A stretch of 64,000 nucleotides of DNA from Terrimesophilobacter sp044464485 (GCA_044464485.1 JBIQLG010000002.1:62001-126000); one strand, 5' to 3'. Counted from the first letter of the stretch, positions 17,398 through 26,011 are shown. Notes: generated from the letters alone by a model not told the origin. Made by a program: numbers and translations.

Positions 17398-18021
17398 GTG
17401 CGTCATAACGGCGTTGTCGTGAACTGGCATGATGAGCGGGGCTTCGGTTTCGTTCGCCCGGAGGATGGTGGCCAGGACCTCTTCCTCCACATCAAGTCGT
17501 TCGACAGCGACGTGGAGCGCCCGCACGATGGCATGGCTGTCAGCTACTCTTCCGAGGTGAACGCTCAGGGCCAACTGCGTGCGGAGCGCGTCGTGGCCGT
17601 GGGAGCAAACCGGTGGCAGACACCCGCCGCGAAGAGGCTCGGCGCAAAAATTCTGGGGTACACAGCGGTGGCCGGTTTCGCGGCGATCGTGGCATTGGAA
17701 GTCATGTTCTGGGGCATGCCGGCGTGGGTGGTGGCAATTTACGGTGGAGTGAGCATCGTCTCCTTCGCTTTCTACTGGCAGGATAAGAACGCCGCAATCG
17801 CCGGCACGTGGCGCGTTCCCGAAACGCAGTTGCATCTGCTGGGGCTTGTCGGCGGATGGCCGGGCGGCGTTATCGCGCAAATTCACTTTCGACACAAAAC
17901 CAAGAAGGAGAAGTTTGCCCGTGATTTTTGGTACACCGTGCTGCTGAATGTGCTTCTCTTCGTGGCGGTGGGAACCATCATCCACTTCAACTGGATCGGC
18001 CGACTCGTGGGAATGAACTAG
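17398..18021 (+). CDS. Cold-shock domain + DUF1294 membrane protein
   Basis: This 207-residue protein has two modules. Residues 1-65 form a cold-shock OB fold with the RNA-binding motif GFGFVRPEDGGQDLFLHIKSF. The C-terminal part is a membrane DUF1294 domain with about four helices and the block FYWQDKNAA...WRVPETQLHLLGLVGGWPG, which is diagnostic for that family. The GTG start at 17398 is preceded by GAGGG. Such fusions are common, but their function is not established; binding nucleic acid at the membrane is inference from the domains. It lies 18 bases after moaE and may share its transcript. Confidence 0.85.
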   Translation: MRHNGVVVNWHDERGFGFVRPEDGGQDLFLHIKSFDSDVERPHDGMAVSYSSEVNAQGQLRAERVVAVGANRWQTPAAKRLGAKILGYTAVAGFAAIVALEVMFWGMPAWVVAIYGGVSIVSFAFYWQDKNAAIAGTWRVPETQLHLLGLVGGWPGGVIAQIHFRHKTKKEKFARDFWYTVLLNVLLFVAVGTIIHFNWIGRLVGMN

Positions 18022-18043
18022 GAAGGGCGGGTATGGTGAGCCC

Positions 18044-18394
18044 ATGCAAAAGACTTCGCTCACCGCGCTCGTTCGGCATGAACTGGAGCACGCGCGAAGC
18101 GCCAGCAGCGGCCGCAGCTCAAAAACCGTGTTCGGCGGCCACGAGAAAACACTGAGGCAGACGGTGATAGCGCTGCGCGAAGGCTCCAAACTCGACGAGC
18201 ACACGAGTCCCGGCGAAGCCACCATTCACGTCCTGCACGGCCGCGTCATGATGAGCAGCGGCGGCAACGACTGGACGGCGTGGGTCGGAGACCTGCTGAT
18301 CGTTCCCGAAGAAAACCTGACGCTCACGGCGATCGAGGATTCCGCCGTGCTGTTGACCGTCGCAAAGCCGGCTCAGGGCGACCGCGCCCGTTAG
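18044..18394 (+). CDS. Small cupin-domain protein
   Basis: This is a 116-residue single-domain cupin. The hydrophobic beta-strand pattern with LDEHTSPGEATIHVLHGRVMM is a cupin motif 1, where the two histidines and the glutamate would bind a metal, followed by a shorter motif 2 (GDLLIVPEENLTLTAIED). The second histidine is missing from motif 2, so the metal site is incomplete and the role may be sensory. The substrate is unknown. Its neighbours, a cold-shock/DUF1294 protein upstream and an acyl-CoA dehydrogenase downstream, do not define a pathway. Confidence 0.75.
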   Translation: MQKTSLTALVRHELEHARSASSGRSSKTVFGGHEKTLRQTVIALREGSKLDEHTSPGEATIHVLHGRVMMSSGGNDWTAWVGDLLIVPEENLTLTAIEDSAVLLTVAKPAQGDRAR

Positions 18395-18436
18395 CCCGCG
18401 AGCCGGGTCGTTCGGCGAATAGTGCAGACTTGACAC

Positions 18437-19612
18437 ATGGGAATCAGGTTCGACTGGAAAGACCCGCTGCGACTGGATGAGCAACTCACCGACGACGAGC
18501 GGATGATCCGGGACGCCGCTGCGCAATATGCCCAGTCGCGGCTTGCCCCGCGAGTGCAGGAGGCGTTTCGCAACGAGGACACGGACCCGGCAATCTTCAG
18601 AGAAATGGGTGAAATCGGGTTGCTCGGCGCGACGATTCCCGAAGAGTACGGGGGCAGCGGACTCAACTACGTGAGCTACGGTCTCATCGCGCGCGAGGTG
18701 GAGCGGGTCGATTCCGGTTACCGATCGATGATGAGCGTGCAGTCCTCGCTCGTCATGGTCCCGATCTTCGAGTTCGCCACCGACGAGGCCAAGCTCAAGT
18801 ACCTTCCGCGCCTGGCGAGCGGTGAACTCATCGGATGCTTCGGGCTCACCGAACCCGACCACGGTTCGGATCCGGGATCGATGACCAGCAGAGCGAAAAA
18901 AGTCGACGGTGGATATCGTCTCAGCGGCGCCAAGACCTGGATTACCAACAGCCCGATCGCCGACGTCTTCGTCGTGTGGGCGAAGGATGATGAGGGCGAC
19001 ATCCGGGGCTTTGTTTTGGAGAAAGGTTGGGATGGTCTCAGCGCCCCCGCGATTCACGGCAAGGTAGGTCTTCGCGCTTCGGTGACGGGCGAAGTGGTGA
19101 TGGAGGACGTCTTTTGTCCTGACGAGAACGCTTTCCCGGACATCCGGGGGCTCAAGGGTCCGTTTACGTGCCTGAATTCCGCGCGCTACGGCATCAGTTG
19201 GGGTGCTTTGGGCGCCGCGGAAGACTGCTGGCACACCGCCCGGCGGTACGTTCTCGACCGCACGCAGTTCGGTCGTCCCCTCGCCGCCAACCAGCTCATC
19301 CAGAAGAAGCTCGCGGACATGCAGACGGAGATTGCGCTCGCGCTGCAAAGTTGCCTGCGACTCGGTCGGATGAAGGATGACGGCACTGCTGCGCCCGAAA
19401 TCACCTCGATCATGAAACGCAACAGCGCCGGTAAGTCGCTGGACATTGCCCGCCAGGCGCGCGACATGCTCGGCGGAAACGGAATCAGCGACGAGTTCTC
19501 AATTGCCAGACACCTCGTGAACCTGGAAGTCGTGAACACATACGAAGGCACGCACGATGTGCACGCGCTCATTCTGGGGCGAGCTCAGACCGGGATCGCC
19601 GCCTTCTCCTGA
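18437..19612 (+). CDS. gcdH: Acyl-CoA dehydrogenase, glutaryl-CoA dehydrogenase type
   Basis: This FAD enzyme of 391 residues is in the acyl-CoA dehydrogenase superfamily. The N-terminal IRFDWKDPLRLDEQLTDDERMIRD and the C-terminal VNTYEGTHDVHALILGRA are typical of glutaryl-CoA dehydrogenase, where the glutamate of YEGTHD is the catalytic base. Other signatures are FGLTEPDHGSDPGSM, TWITNSPIADVFVVWAK and DMLGGNGISDEF. It would oxidise and decarboxylate glutaryl-CoA to crotonyl-CoA in lysine or tryptophan breakdown. The gene is convergent with the Orn/Lys/Arg decarboxylase at 19632, leaving only 20 bases; a link through lysine metabolism is suggestive but unproved. No good Shine-Dalgarno site precedes ATG 18437. 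Confidence 0.88.
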   Translation: MGIRFDWKDPLRLDEQLTDDERMIRDAAAQYAQSRLAPRVQEAFRNEDTDPAIFREMGEIGLLGATIPEEYGGSGLNYVSYGLIAREVERVDSGYRSMMSVQSSLVMVPIFEFATDEAKLKYLPRLASGELIGCFGLTEPDHGSDPGSMTSRAKKVDGGYRLSGAKTWITNSPIADVFVVWAKDDEGDIRGFVLEKGWDGLSAPAIHGKVGLRASVTGEVVMEDVFCPDENAFPDIRGLKGPFTCLNSARYGISWGALGAAEDCWHTARRYVLDRTQFGRPLAANQLIQKKLADMQTEIALALQSCLRLGRMKDDGTAAPEITSIMKRNSAGKSLDIARQARDMLGGNGISDEFSIARHLVNLEVVNTYEGTHDVHALILGRAQTGIAAFS

Positions 19613-19631
19613 CCGACTCCTCAGTGCTCCG

Positions 19632-21107
19632 TCAGTCGGCGTCCGCCACCACGCGAAGGTTATCCACTGCGGCGTCTGTCGCCCCCCGCACGTAACCGCC
19701 GGGGCTCGCCGCAACGGTGCGCAAAAAGTCGACGACGTCTCGAGTGATGACTTCCCCGGGCAGGACATTCGGGATTCCGGGCGGGTACGCGGCGAGCGAA
19801 TCGACTGACACGCGGCCGATCGCATCGCGCGCTTCCACAATCTGTGCTGGCGCGAACCACGCAGCTCGCGGCCGCATGCGAAGCTCGCCGAAACCCGGCA
19901 ACGGAAGCGCGTACGTGTCTGCGTACGCCAGCGAATCTGTGGGCTCCAACCGATGGAGCGCGTCGACGAATCGGCGGGAATCCGGCGCGAACCCGGGACC
20001 GAGGAAAGCGACGATGCAGGCGTCGGTGGAAATCTCGGTGTATATCCCCTCCTCGCGAATCAGCCGCTCCCGCACGGCGTGACCGTTCAGCCCCGCAGCG
20101 CGAACATCGACCGAGATTCTCAGCGGATCCGAAGCGACAACCCCGTCGAACTCCCACGTGTCACTGACGATCGGGAACCGCCCTCGGCGCCGGATCTCAG
20201 CGCGGATGCGTTCGGCGGCGGCGATCGCTTCGCCCAACTGCCGATCGCCCGTGACGAGCGAGTTGCGGGCGATATCCAGCGAGGACAGCAGGAGCGCGCT
20301 CTGACTTGTCGACATCGTGATCATGTATGCGCGCTGCACGAGCGGCGCCAACTCGTCGGCGAAGGGGCCGTCTCCCAAATGAATCATCGCGGACTGGGTG
20401 AGACTGCCACCGAGTTTGTGCGTGCTCGAGACAACGAGGTCGGCGCCGAGAGAAAGCGAGTTGTGCGGAAGTTCAGGGTGGAATCCGAAGTGCGCGCCCC
20501 ACGCCTCATCGACCATGAGCGGCACGTCGGCCGCGTGGGCGATCTCCGCCATCGAGGCAACATCCGCCACCGCGCCGAAGTAGCTCGGTGTGACGATGTA
20601 CACACCTTTGGGTTCGTCAGTTTTCGAGAGCGTGCGCTCGAGTTCGGCCGGCGAGACGCCATGCGCAATGCCATAGCGATCGTCGATCATGGGCGCGACA
20701 AAAACCGGAGTGAGTCCGGCGAGGATGATTCCGTCGATGAAGCTGGAGTGGGCGCTGCGCTGCACGAGTACCGGTTGATCGGGTTTCCTGAACGCACCAA
20801 AGGTGAGCGCACCCATTCGGTTCGCCTGGGAGGCGCCGTTGGTGAGGAACCAGGTTTGACGTGCACCCCACGCTTCCGCGGCGAGCGCGAGGGCTTCGTC
20901 GTACGGGCTGTCCGTTCCCAGATCGATTCCCCACAACAGGGGACTGATGTCTTTCTGCAGAACGTCCGTGCTCAAGAATTTGCTGAGTTCAGGTGAAGCA
21001 CCCTCGTCTCCGCTGTGACCGGGAACGTTCAACCGCAGCAGGTCCTGGCGAGAATTCGCAGCGACGGCGTCCGCGTATGGCGTGCCGCTCCCGGAGGTCG
21101 TGGTCAT
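19632..21107 (-). CDS. Orn/Lys/Arg decarboxylase family PLP enzyme
   Basis: This fold-type I pyridoxal-phosphate enzyme of 491 residues carries the Schiff-base lysine in VVSSTHKLGGSLTQ, the cofactor-binding MVDEAWGAHFGFHP and FLTNGASQANRMG. It contains the major domain and a C-terminal domain, with no N-terminal response-regulator-like wing domain, so it matches the short form of Orn/Lys/Arg decarboxylases. Family members produce putrescine, cadaverine or agmatine from the respective amino acids; which substrate applies is not visible. ATG 21107 follows the moaD stop by two bases, so it appears to be the last gene of the moaA-moaD transcript although unrelated in function. Confidence 0.85.
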   Translation of the reverse strand: MTTTSGSGTPYADAVAANSRQDLLRLNVPGHSGDEGASPELSKFLSTDVLQKDISPLLWGIDLGTDSPYDEALALAAEAWGARQTWFLTNGASQANRMGALTFGAFRKPDQPVLVQRSAHSSFIDGIILAGLTPVFVAPMIDDRYGIAHGVSPAELERTLSKTDEPKGVYIVTPSYFGAVADVASMAEIAHAADVPLMVDEAWGAHFGFHPELPHNSLSLGADLVVSSTHKLGGSLTQSAMIHLGDGPFADELAPLVQRAYMITMSTSQSALLLSSLDIARNSLVTGDRQLGEAIAAAERIRAEIRRRGRFPIVSDTWEFDGVVASDPLRISVDVRAAGLNGHAVRERLIREEGIYTEISTDACIVAFLGPGFAPDSRRFVDALHRLEPTDSLAYADTYALPLPGFGELRMRPRAAWFAPAQIVEARDAIGRVSVDSLAAYPPGIPNVLPGEVITRDVVDFLRTVAASPGGYVRGATDAAVDNLRVVADAD

Positions 21108-21109
21108 CC

Positions 21110-21379
21110 CTATCCGCCCGCAAACGGCGGAAGGACATCCACTCCTTCACCAATCAGGAACGCGTCGTCTTTGCGCACGACGCCATCAATGAGGAACGAA
21201 CCCGACTCGACGACCCTGCGCATCTGTTCGCCGTACTGTTCGACCAGGTGCCGCTTGAGTCCGCCGAGAGTCGTGCCTGCCGGCATCGAGAGCAGTTCCT
21301 CTTCGCGCGCCGCCGCCTCGGCCGCCGCCGCGAAATATCTCACGTTCACCGTCATCCCGGTGTCAGTTTCAGCCGCCAA
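21110..21379 (-). CDS. moaD: Molybdopterin synthase sulfur-carrier subunit
   Basis: This is a ubiquitin-fold sulfur carrier that ends in the required Gly-Gly (PPFAGG), which MoeB adenylates and converts to a thiocarboxylate for MoaE. The 89-residue form starting at 21379 overlaps the end of moaA by 11 bases. An internal ATG (MTVNVRYFAAAAEAA, at 21355) would give an 81-residue protein closer to the family norm and may be the real start. The middle VESGSFLIDGVVRKDDAFLIGEGVDVLPP is a typical MoaD segment. It is cotranscribed with moaA and probably with the decarboxylase. Confidence 0.9.
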   Translation of the reverse strand: MAAETDTGMTVNVRYFAAAAEAAAREEELLSMPAGTTLGGLKRHLVEQYGEQMRRVVESGSFLIDGVVRKDDAFLIGEGVDVLPPFAGG

Positions 21380-22478
21380 TGTAGGACATCTCGATTCTCT
21401 TCGCGCCGGGTTTGGGCCTCTCGGTATTGAGCGACCTCACTTCAGAATAACGGTCGGTTCGCTTTCGCCAGATGCTCGCCATGACGGCGGAGAGCTCGTC
21501 GTCGCTGGCGCCGCCGCGCAGGAGCGTGCGAAGATCATGCCCCTCTTCCGCAAAGAGGCAGGTGTACAGTTTGCCGTCTACCGAAATGCGCACCCGGGAA
21601 CAGGAGTGACAGAACGACTGCGTCACGCTGGATATCACGCCAATCTCTCCGCCGCCATCCCGATAGCGCCAGCGCCTGGATGTTTCGCCGCGATAGTTCG
21701 GCTCAACCTCCTCGAGCGGCAGTTCCGCGTTGATGCGCGCGATCACTTCGGCGGAGGGAACAACTTCACCCAGTTGCCATCCGTTGGTCGACCCGACATC
21801 CATGTACTCGATAAATCGGAGAATGTACGGGGTGTTTTTGAAGTGGCGTGCCATCGACACGATGTCCTGATCGTTCTGGCCCTTCTTGACGACCATGTTC
21901 ACTTTGATGGGTCCGAGCCCGACGTCATGGGCAACCTCAAGACCGTGCAGAACCTTCTGCACCGGAAATCGGATGTCGTTCATGGCCTGAAACGTCGCGT
22001 CGTCGAGCGAATCGAGAGACACCGTGACGCGCCGCAGGCCAGCGTCCTTGAGCGCCGGCGCGAGGTGCGCGAGCGCGGAACCGTTCGTGGTCAAGGCGAT
22101 GTCCAACGCTTCGCCAGCGGGGGTGCGCAATTCGCCGAGCATCTCAATGAGCTCCGGGAGGCCCTTGCGCAGCAGCGGTTCCCCGCCCGTGAGTCGGATC
22201 TTCTCAACGCCGTGGACTGCCGCGATGCGGGCGAGTCTCGTGATCTCCTCGAAACTCAGCAGTTCCTCCCGCGGCATGAAGGCATAGTCGCGACCGAAAA
22301 TCTCCTTCGGCATGCAGTACACGCAGCGGAAGTTGCAGCGATCCGTGACCGAGAAACGGAGGTCATGCAGTGGCCTGCCCCGAGTGTCGACGAGCGGGAC
22401 GCTCGCGGACTGAGCAGCCTCAGATGGACTGTCGGTAGCCGAAGAACTCGTGGTCGTTGTTGTATCCACCGTGACCAC
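21369..22478 (-). CDS. moaA: GTP 3',8-cyclase
   Basis: MoaA is a radical-SAM enzyme that rearranges GTP in the first committed step of molybdenum cofactor synthesis. The start GTG 22478 has AGGAG seven bases upstream and gives 369 residues. The SAM-binding [4Fe-4S] motif is C48-NFR-C52-VY-C55. The C-terminal cluster is formed by FCHSCSRVR and a later C in LYTCLF. The protein ends in Gly-Gly (MSYIGG), which is needed for activity in this family. The first 35 residues are a Thr/Ser/Ala-rich extension overlapping the preceding molybdoenzyme gene by 59 bases. MoaC, the next enzyme, is not in the window. Confidence 0.93.
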   Translation of the reverse strand: MVTVDTTTTTSSSATDSPSEAAQSASVPLVDTRGRPLHDLRFSVTDRCNFRCVYCMPKEIFGRDYAFMPREELLSFEEITRLARIAAVHGVEKIRLTGGEPLLRKGLPELIEMLGELRTPAGEALDIALTTNGSALAHLAPALKDAGLRRVTVSLDSLDDATFQAMNDIRFPVQKVLHGLEVAHDVGLGPIKVNMVVKKGQNDQDIVSMARHFKNTPYILRFIEYMDVGSTNGWQLGEVVPSAEVIARINAELPLEEVEPNYRGETSRRWRYRDGGGEIGVISSVTQSFCHSCSRVRISVDGKLYTCLFAEEGHDLRTLLRGGASDDELSAVMASIWRKRTDRYSEVRSLNTERPKPGAKRIEMSYIGG

Positions 22479-24210
22479 CCCCGATCTCCTCAAAGCTTTC
22501 CACAAATTCGACGCCCTTGATCCACTTGACCATCTTGAAGCCCAGCTGCACTTCGTTCCTCAGCCGCAGCGGCGCTCCGTGGCCGAAGGAAAGATCGTCA
22601 TCGTTCATCTCGTACGCAAGCATCGTGAGCGGGTAGCGCATTTGTTCGATCGGATGCGCGTCGTAGTAGAGACCGCCATCCGGCCCCGGCGCGTACGAGT
22701 AGAAGACCACCCACTTTGCTTCCGGCGTCGGTTTGACGAGGTCCAGAATCGTGGACATCGACACGCCGCCCCACTTGGCCACGCCCGACCAGCCCTGAAT
22801 GCAGAAGTGCTGCGTGATCTGCTCGTGGTGCGGAAGCGCCCGCAACTCGCTCAGGCTCAGCTCGACCGGGTTCTCCACGAGCCCGTTGATGCGCAGGCGG
22901 TAACTGGCGAAATTGTTTTCGCGCAGTTTCTCGAAGTCCGCATCCTCAGGGTACTTGCCGTTGTGCCAGAAGTACGGCGAAATGTCCTTCTCGGTGTACT
23001 GGCCGGGCTTGGCGTCCAGGTGTTCGAACAGCTTCTGTGCAGGGCCAATGAGGAAGTAGCCCACCTTTTGCACCGTACGCGGATACCGGTAGGTGAGAGG
23101 TGTAGCGGCAACCCACGCCACGATCATGACGACGAGAGAAGCCGCAAAGACCCAGAAGCCCACCCAGCTTTCATCATCGCGTCCCGCGTACATGTGGTTG
23201 AGGTTGCGCAGCGCCCCGGTGGCGAACACGAGGGAGACGTGCACGACGATGAAGGTGACGAACCAGCACAGCACCGCGAAATGCAGGGAGCGCGCGACCT
23301 GGATGCTGAAGATCGAACTGATCCAGCGGAACCGTGTCGAAAGGGCAGGCGACATCCCGAGCCCCGTGATGAGCGCGAGAGGAGCCGCGACGAATACGGT
23401 GAGGAAGTAGGCGATCAACTGCAGGCTGTTGTAGTTGACCCATCCGTTATCCAGTGGCCAGTCCAGGGAAAGATACTGAATCGCCACCGAAATCGAGTGC
23501 GGAATGACGTCCCAGCTGACCGGCACGAGCCGCATCCACTGGCCGGTGACGAAGATGAGCACCATGAACACGATGCCGTTGAGCAACCACAGCGTGTCGA
23601 CGCCGAGATGCCACCATCGCGCGAGACCAATCGAGTGGCGGCGCCCAGGCAGTCCAACGCCATCCGGCAGCGTGATCGAATCCATCTTGGCCGTGTACAG
23701 CGGGTCGGCGGGAACCGGCTTCTGCATGCGGAACCAGTCTTTGCCGGGCGTGGAGTGCCTCGTCATGTAGAGGCGAGGGTGGTCGGCGAGGATGGTCACG
23801 CCCGAGCGGATGATGAAGATCAAGAGGAACGCGTTCAGGAAGTGCTGCCACGCGAGCCATGCCGGGAAGCCGACGGGTGCACCTGCCGGGAGTTCCGACT
23901 GGCCGGGGTAGTCCGCGATGAAAGCCTGAATGGCGGGAAGTTCGCGAAGCCCCTTCGCCACGGCGATTCCGGCGACGAGAAGTACCAGCCCGATAGGAAT
24001 GAGCCACAACAGGTTGAACCACTTATTTCGCCCGATGCGGATGCGTGGAGCCACCCCGTATTGCGCCGGGACGCCGCCGGCCCAGTCATCATCCACCACG
24101 TCTTCGGGTTTTTTGACCAGCTCCGTACGGTAACTCGCGTGCACCGATTCGGTTACGTAACCCTTGTCCGGTGCGGGGAACAGCTGATCGTCAGACGAGG
24201 GGTGCTTCAT
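22420..24210 (-). CDS. Membrane cytochrome b-type domain fused to sulfite-oxidase-type molybdopterin domain
   Basis: This 596-residue protein joins two functions. Residues about 45-370 contain six hydrophobic helices with histidines placed as in b-type cytochromes (WQHFLNAF, RWWHLGVD, SLHFAVLCWFVTFIVVHVSLV). The C-terminal 200 residues form an oxidoreductase molybdopterin-binding domain, with C470 in HFCIQGWSG as the expected Mo ligand, and RINGLVENPVELSLSELRALP at its start. It probably passes electrons between the quinone pool and a small substrate; the reaction (sulfite, methionine sulfoxide or other) is unknown. ATG 24210 was chosen because the residues further upstream look like noncoding sequence. 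The moaA gene overlaps its end, matching its need for Moco. Confidence 0.82.
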   Translation of the reverse strand: MKHPSSDDQLFPAPDKGYVTESVHASYRTELVKKPEDVVDDDWAGGVPAQYGVAPRIRIGRNKWFNLLWLIPIGLVLLVAGIAVAKGLRELPAIQAFIADYPGQSELPAGAPVGFPAWLAWQHFLNAFLLIFIIRSGVTILADHPRLYMTRHSTPGKDWFRMQKPVPADPLYTAKMDSITLPDGVGLPGRRHSIGLARWWHLGVDTLWLLNGIVFMVLIFVTGQWMRLVPVSWDVIPHSISVAIQYLSLDWPLDNGWVNYNSLQLIAYFLTVFVAAPLALITGLGMSPALSTRFRWISSIFSIQVARSLHFAVLCWFVTFIVVHVSLVFATGALRNLNHMYAGRDDESWVGFWVFAASLVVMIVAWVAATPLTYRYPRTVQKVGYFLIGPAQKLFEHLDAKPGQYTEKDISPYFWHNGKYPEDADFEKLRENNFASYRLRINGLVENPVELSLSELRALPHHEQITQHFCIQGWSGVAKWGGVSMSTILDLVKPTPEAKWVVFYSYAPGPDGGLYYDAHPIEQMRYPLTMLAYEMNDDDLSFGHGAPLRLRNEVQLGFKMVKWIKGVEFVESFEEIGGGHGGYNNDHEFFGYRQSI

Positions 24211-24311
24211 ACTTTCGAGCGTAGCCCGGGGACGAACCAAATGCTGGGTACCGGCCTCCCGGGCGCACACGCACGGTCAAGTCGGCTCGCCCGCGAGCCC
24301 ACACAGCCCGA

Positions 24312-24788
24312 TTACGCGGCACCCGTGTGCGCAAACACGAGGCCAACTATCACGCTCGCGAACAGCAGGATGATGAGCGCCCAATACGTCCACAGCGCGA
24401 GACCGCGCCGCGCGGGAGTGTGCACGGCCCACGCGAAACTCACGAGCGCGATGATAAGGAGGGCGCTTCCCGCATCCACCCAGATCGACGCAGCGAGGAG
24501 AGTACCGACAATGACCCCCGCATTGCCGAGATTGAACGCGACAAGCTCACCCACGAGAAGTCCGGTTCGGGGCCGCTCGGATGCCAGCCACCACTGGCCG
24601 AGGCCGAGCGCAACTTGGGCGACACCGACGACGAGAACGAAGTATGCGACGAACCATGCCGAGTGGTAGGTGGCAGCGCGCGCGGTCGCCGCGGAGAACA
24701 GTCCGCCGAAAACTATTCCCGCACTTCCGAGAGTGAGGAACGGAATGGTCATTGCCCAGGGTTGCGGGCGCGTACCGACATCGCTCAT
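24312..24788 (-). CDS. Hypothetical integral membrane protein (five predicted helices)
   Basis: This is a 158-residue protein with about five strongly hydrophobic segments and short polar loops; no family is recognised with confidence. It begins MSDVGTRPQPWAMTIPFLTLGSAG and ends VFAHTGAA. Its position about 100 bases upstream of the cytochrome-b/molybdopterin fusion, on the same strand, suggests an accessory role for that enzyme, but no sequence motif supports it. It is divergent from the flavoprotein gene at 24930. Confidence 0.6.
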   Translation of the reverse strand: MSDVGTRPQPWAMTIPFLTLGSAGIVFGGLFSAATARAATYHSAWFVAYFVLVVGVAQVALGLGQWWLASERPRTGLLVGELVAFNLGNAGVIVGTLLAASIWVDAGSALLIIALVSFAWAVHTPARRGLALWTYWALIILLFASVIVGLVFAHTGAA

Positions 24789-24845
24789 ACTCCGAGTCTA
24801 GGTTGATGGCCGCAAGCCGCACCGCGGCGCCTGCGGCGAGACGGT

Positions 24846-24867
24846 GTTAACCTGAAAGAAGGTCAAC
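24846..24867. promoter_or_regulatory. Inverted repeat in divergent intergenic region upstream of the flavoprotein gene
   Basis: GTTAACC and GGTCAAC form seven-base arms with one mismatch around an eight-base spacer, between the divergent genes at 24788 (minus) and 24930 (plus). It could be an operator for either gene. No regulator can be assigned. Confidence 0.35.
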
Positions 24868-24929
24868 CGCGCTCGGCCCCGCACAGTGCGAGAGTTCGCC
24901 GTTGCGGCTCGAGAAAGGTCAGGTGGCTC

Positions 24930-25652
24930 ATGGCACTCCCCATCACACGACTGCTGGACAAGATCGAGGAAGCGGACGGCATCATGTCGTTCCGTTTCGA
25001 AAAACCCGAAGGGTTCGAGTACAACGCCGGCCAGTTCGCCGACTACACGCTGCTTGACCCGCCCGAGACGGACGCGGAAGGCAACATCCGCGGATTCACG
25101 CTCTCGAGCGCACCCTACGAACCGTTCCTCATGGCGACCACGCGCATGCGCGACACCGCGTTCAAGCGGGTGCTGAGGGACGCGCCCATCGGCACCGAAC
25201 TGGAACTGGATGCCCCCTACGGATCGTTCACGCTGCACAACAACCTGAAGCGCCCGGCCGTGTTCCTCACGGGAGGGATCGGGATCACACCCACGCGCAG
25301 CATCACGCTGCAGAGCGTTCACGACAACACCGGACACCGCATCATCGTGCTTTATTCGAGCAAAACTCCCGACGGTGCCGTGTTTCTGGACGAGTTAACG
25401 AAGCTGGATGCCTCGAATGACAACGTGACCTTCGTCCCCACGATGAGCAGGGCGGATGAGGCGGAGACGCCGTGGACGGGTGAGACTGGCCACGTCGACG
25501 CGGCAATGCTGTCCCGCTACGTCGATGATCTTTCGGCCCCGATCTACTACCTGTGCGGGCCCGCCGCGATGGTCAAGGCGATGCGCTCGATGCTCGATGG
25601 CGCGGGCGTGGACAGCGACGACATCCGCACCGAGGAGTTCACCGGGTATTGA
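24930..25652 (+). CDS. FAD-dependent ferredoxin-reductase-like oxidoreductase
   Basis: This is a cytoplasmic flavoprotein of 240 residues in the ferredoxin-NADP reductase superfamily. The FAD-binding strand is GFTLSSAPYEPF, and the NAD(P)-binding site includes FLTGGIGITPTRS and YLCGPAAMVKAM. There is no [2Fe-2S] ferredoxin domain, so it must pass electrons to a separate partner. It sits just upstream of the HMA, Crp and P-type ATPase genes. A Crp/Fnr box lies between it and the HMA gene, indicating separate transcription. Such reductases can serve nitric-oxide, sulfur or redox-stress systems; the partner here is unknown. Confidence 0.82.
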   Translation: MALPITRLLDKIEEADGIMSFRFEKPEGFEYNAGQFADYTLLDPPETDAEGNIRGFTLSSAPYEPFLMATTRMRDTAFKRVLRDAPIGTELELDAPYGSFTLHNNLKRPAVFLTGGIGITPTRSITLQSVHDNTGHRIIVLYSSKTPDGAVFLDELTKLDASNDNVTFVPTMSRADEAETPWTGETGHVDAAMLSRYVDDLSAPIYYLCGPAAMVKAMRSMLDGAGVDSDDIRTEEFTGY

Positions 25653-25681
25653 ACCTTCCGCGCGGCAACGGGATATGAAAA

Positions 25682-25723
25682 TTGACCTGCGTCAAGGCAC
25701 GCCGACGCACTATTTGACCTAAT
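25682..25723 (+). promoter_or_regulatory. Crp/Fnr-type box with promoter upstream of the HMA-crp genes
   Basis: A 14-bp palindrome TTGACCTGCGTCAA lies at 25682-25695. A -10-like CCTAAT follows at 25718-25723, 22 bases after the box. This puts the box centre near -41.5 relative to the expected start of transcription, the class II activator geometry known for FNR and CRP. A nearly identical arrangement precedes the ATPase gene. The neighbouring Crp-family regulator is the natural candidate to bind, which is inference. Confidence 0.65.
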
Positions 25724-25765
25724 GGAGGTATCGGGCCGAGGAGCCCGGAAACCGGAGGTCACATC

Positions 25766-25999
25766 ATGAGCACCGTTATACGCACCGCGAAATTTGAGAC
25801 GGAACCGTTCACGTGCCCGTCCTGCATCAACAAGATCGAATCCGTAGTCGGCAAGAAAGCCGGAGTCGAATCCGCACAGGTCATGTTCAACTCGAACAAG
25901 GTGAAGGTCGCCTTCGACGAGTCCAAAATTTCGGCCGACGAGATCGCCGAATCGATCACGAAACTCGGCTACCCTGTACTCGGCCAGAAGGTTTCCTGA
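25766..25999 (+). CDS. Free-standing heavy-metal-associated (HMA) domain protein
   Basis: This is a 77-residue ferredoxin-fold metal-binding protein of the HMA family. The metal-binding site is C17-PS-C20 (FTCPSC) on the first loop, and the rest follows the betaABbetaBAbeta pattern with SAQVMFNSNKVKV. Copper chaperones usually have MxCxxC; here the residue before the first Cys is Thr. It precedes the Crp/Fnr regulator by 12 bases, so both are one transcript. The P1B ATPase at 26844 has no HMA domain of its own, which makes this protein a likely soluble metal donor for it. Confidence 0.85.
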   Translation: MSTVIRTAKFETEPFTCPSCINKIESVVGKKAGVESAQVMFNSNKVKVAFDESKISADEIAESITKLGYPVLGQKVS

Positions 26000-26011
26000 T
26001 TCACTAGAGCC

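Noticed and set aside
22450..24669. A 739-codon plus-strand frame opposite the cytochrome-b/molybdopterin gene
   Set aside because: It spans the opposite strand of two good genes and is H/R/E-rich without motifs.
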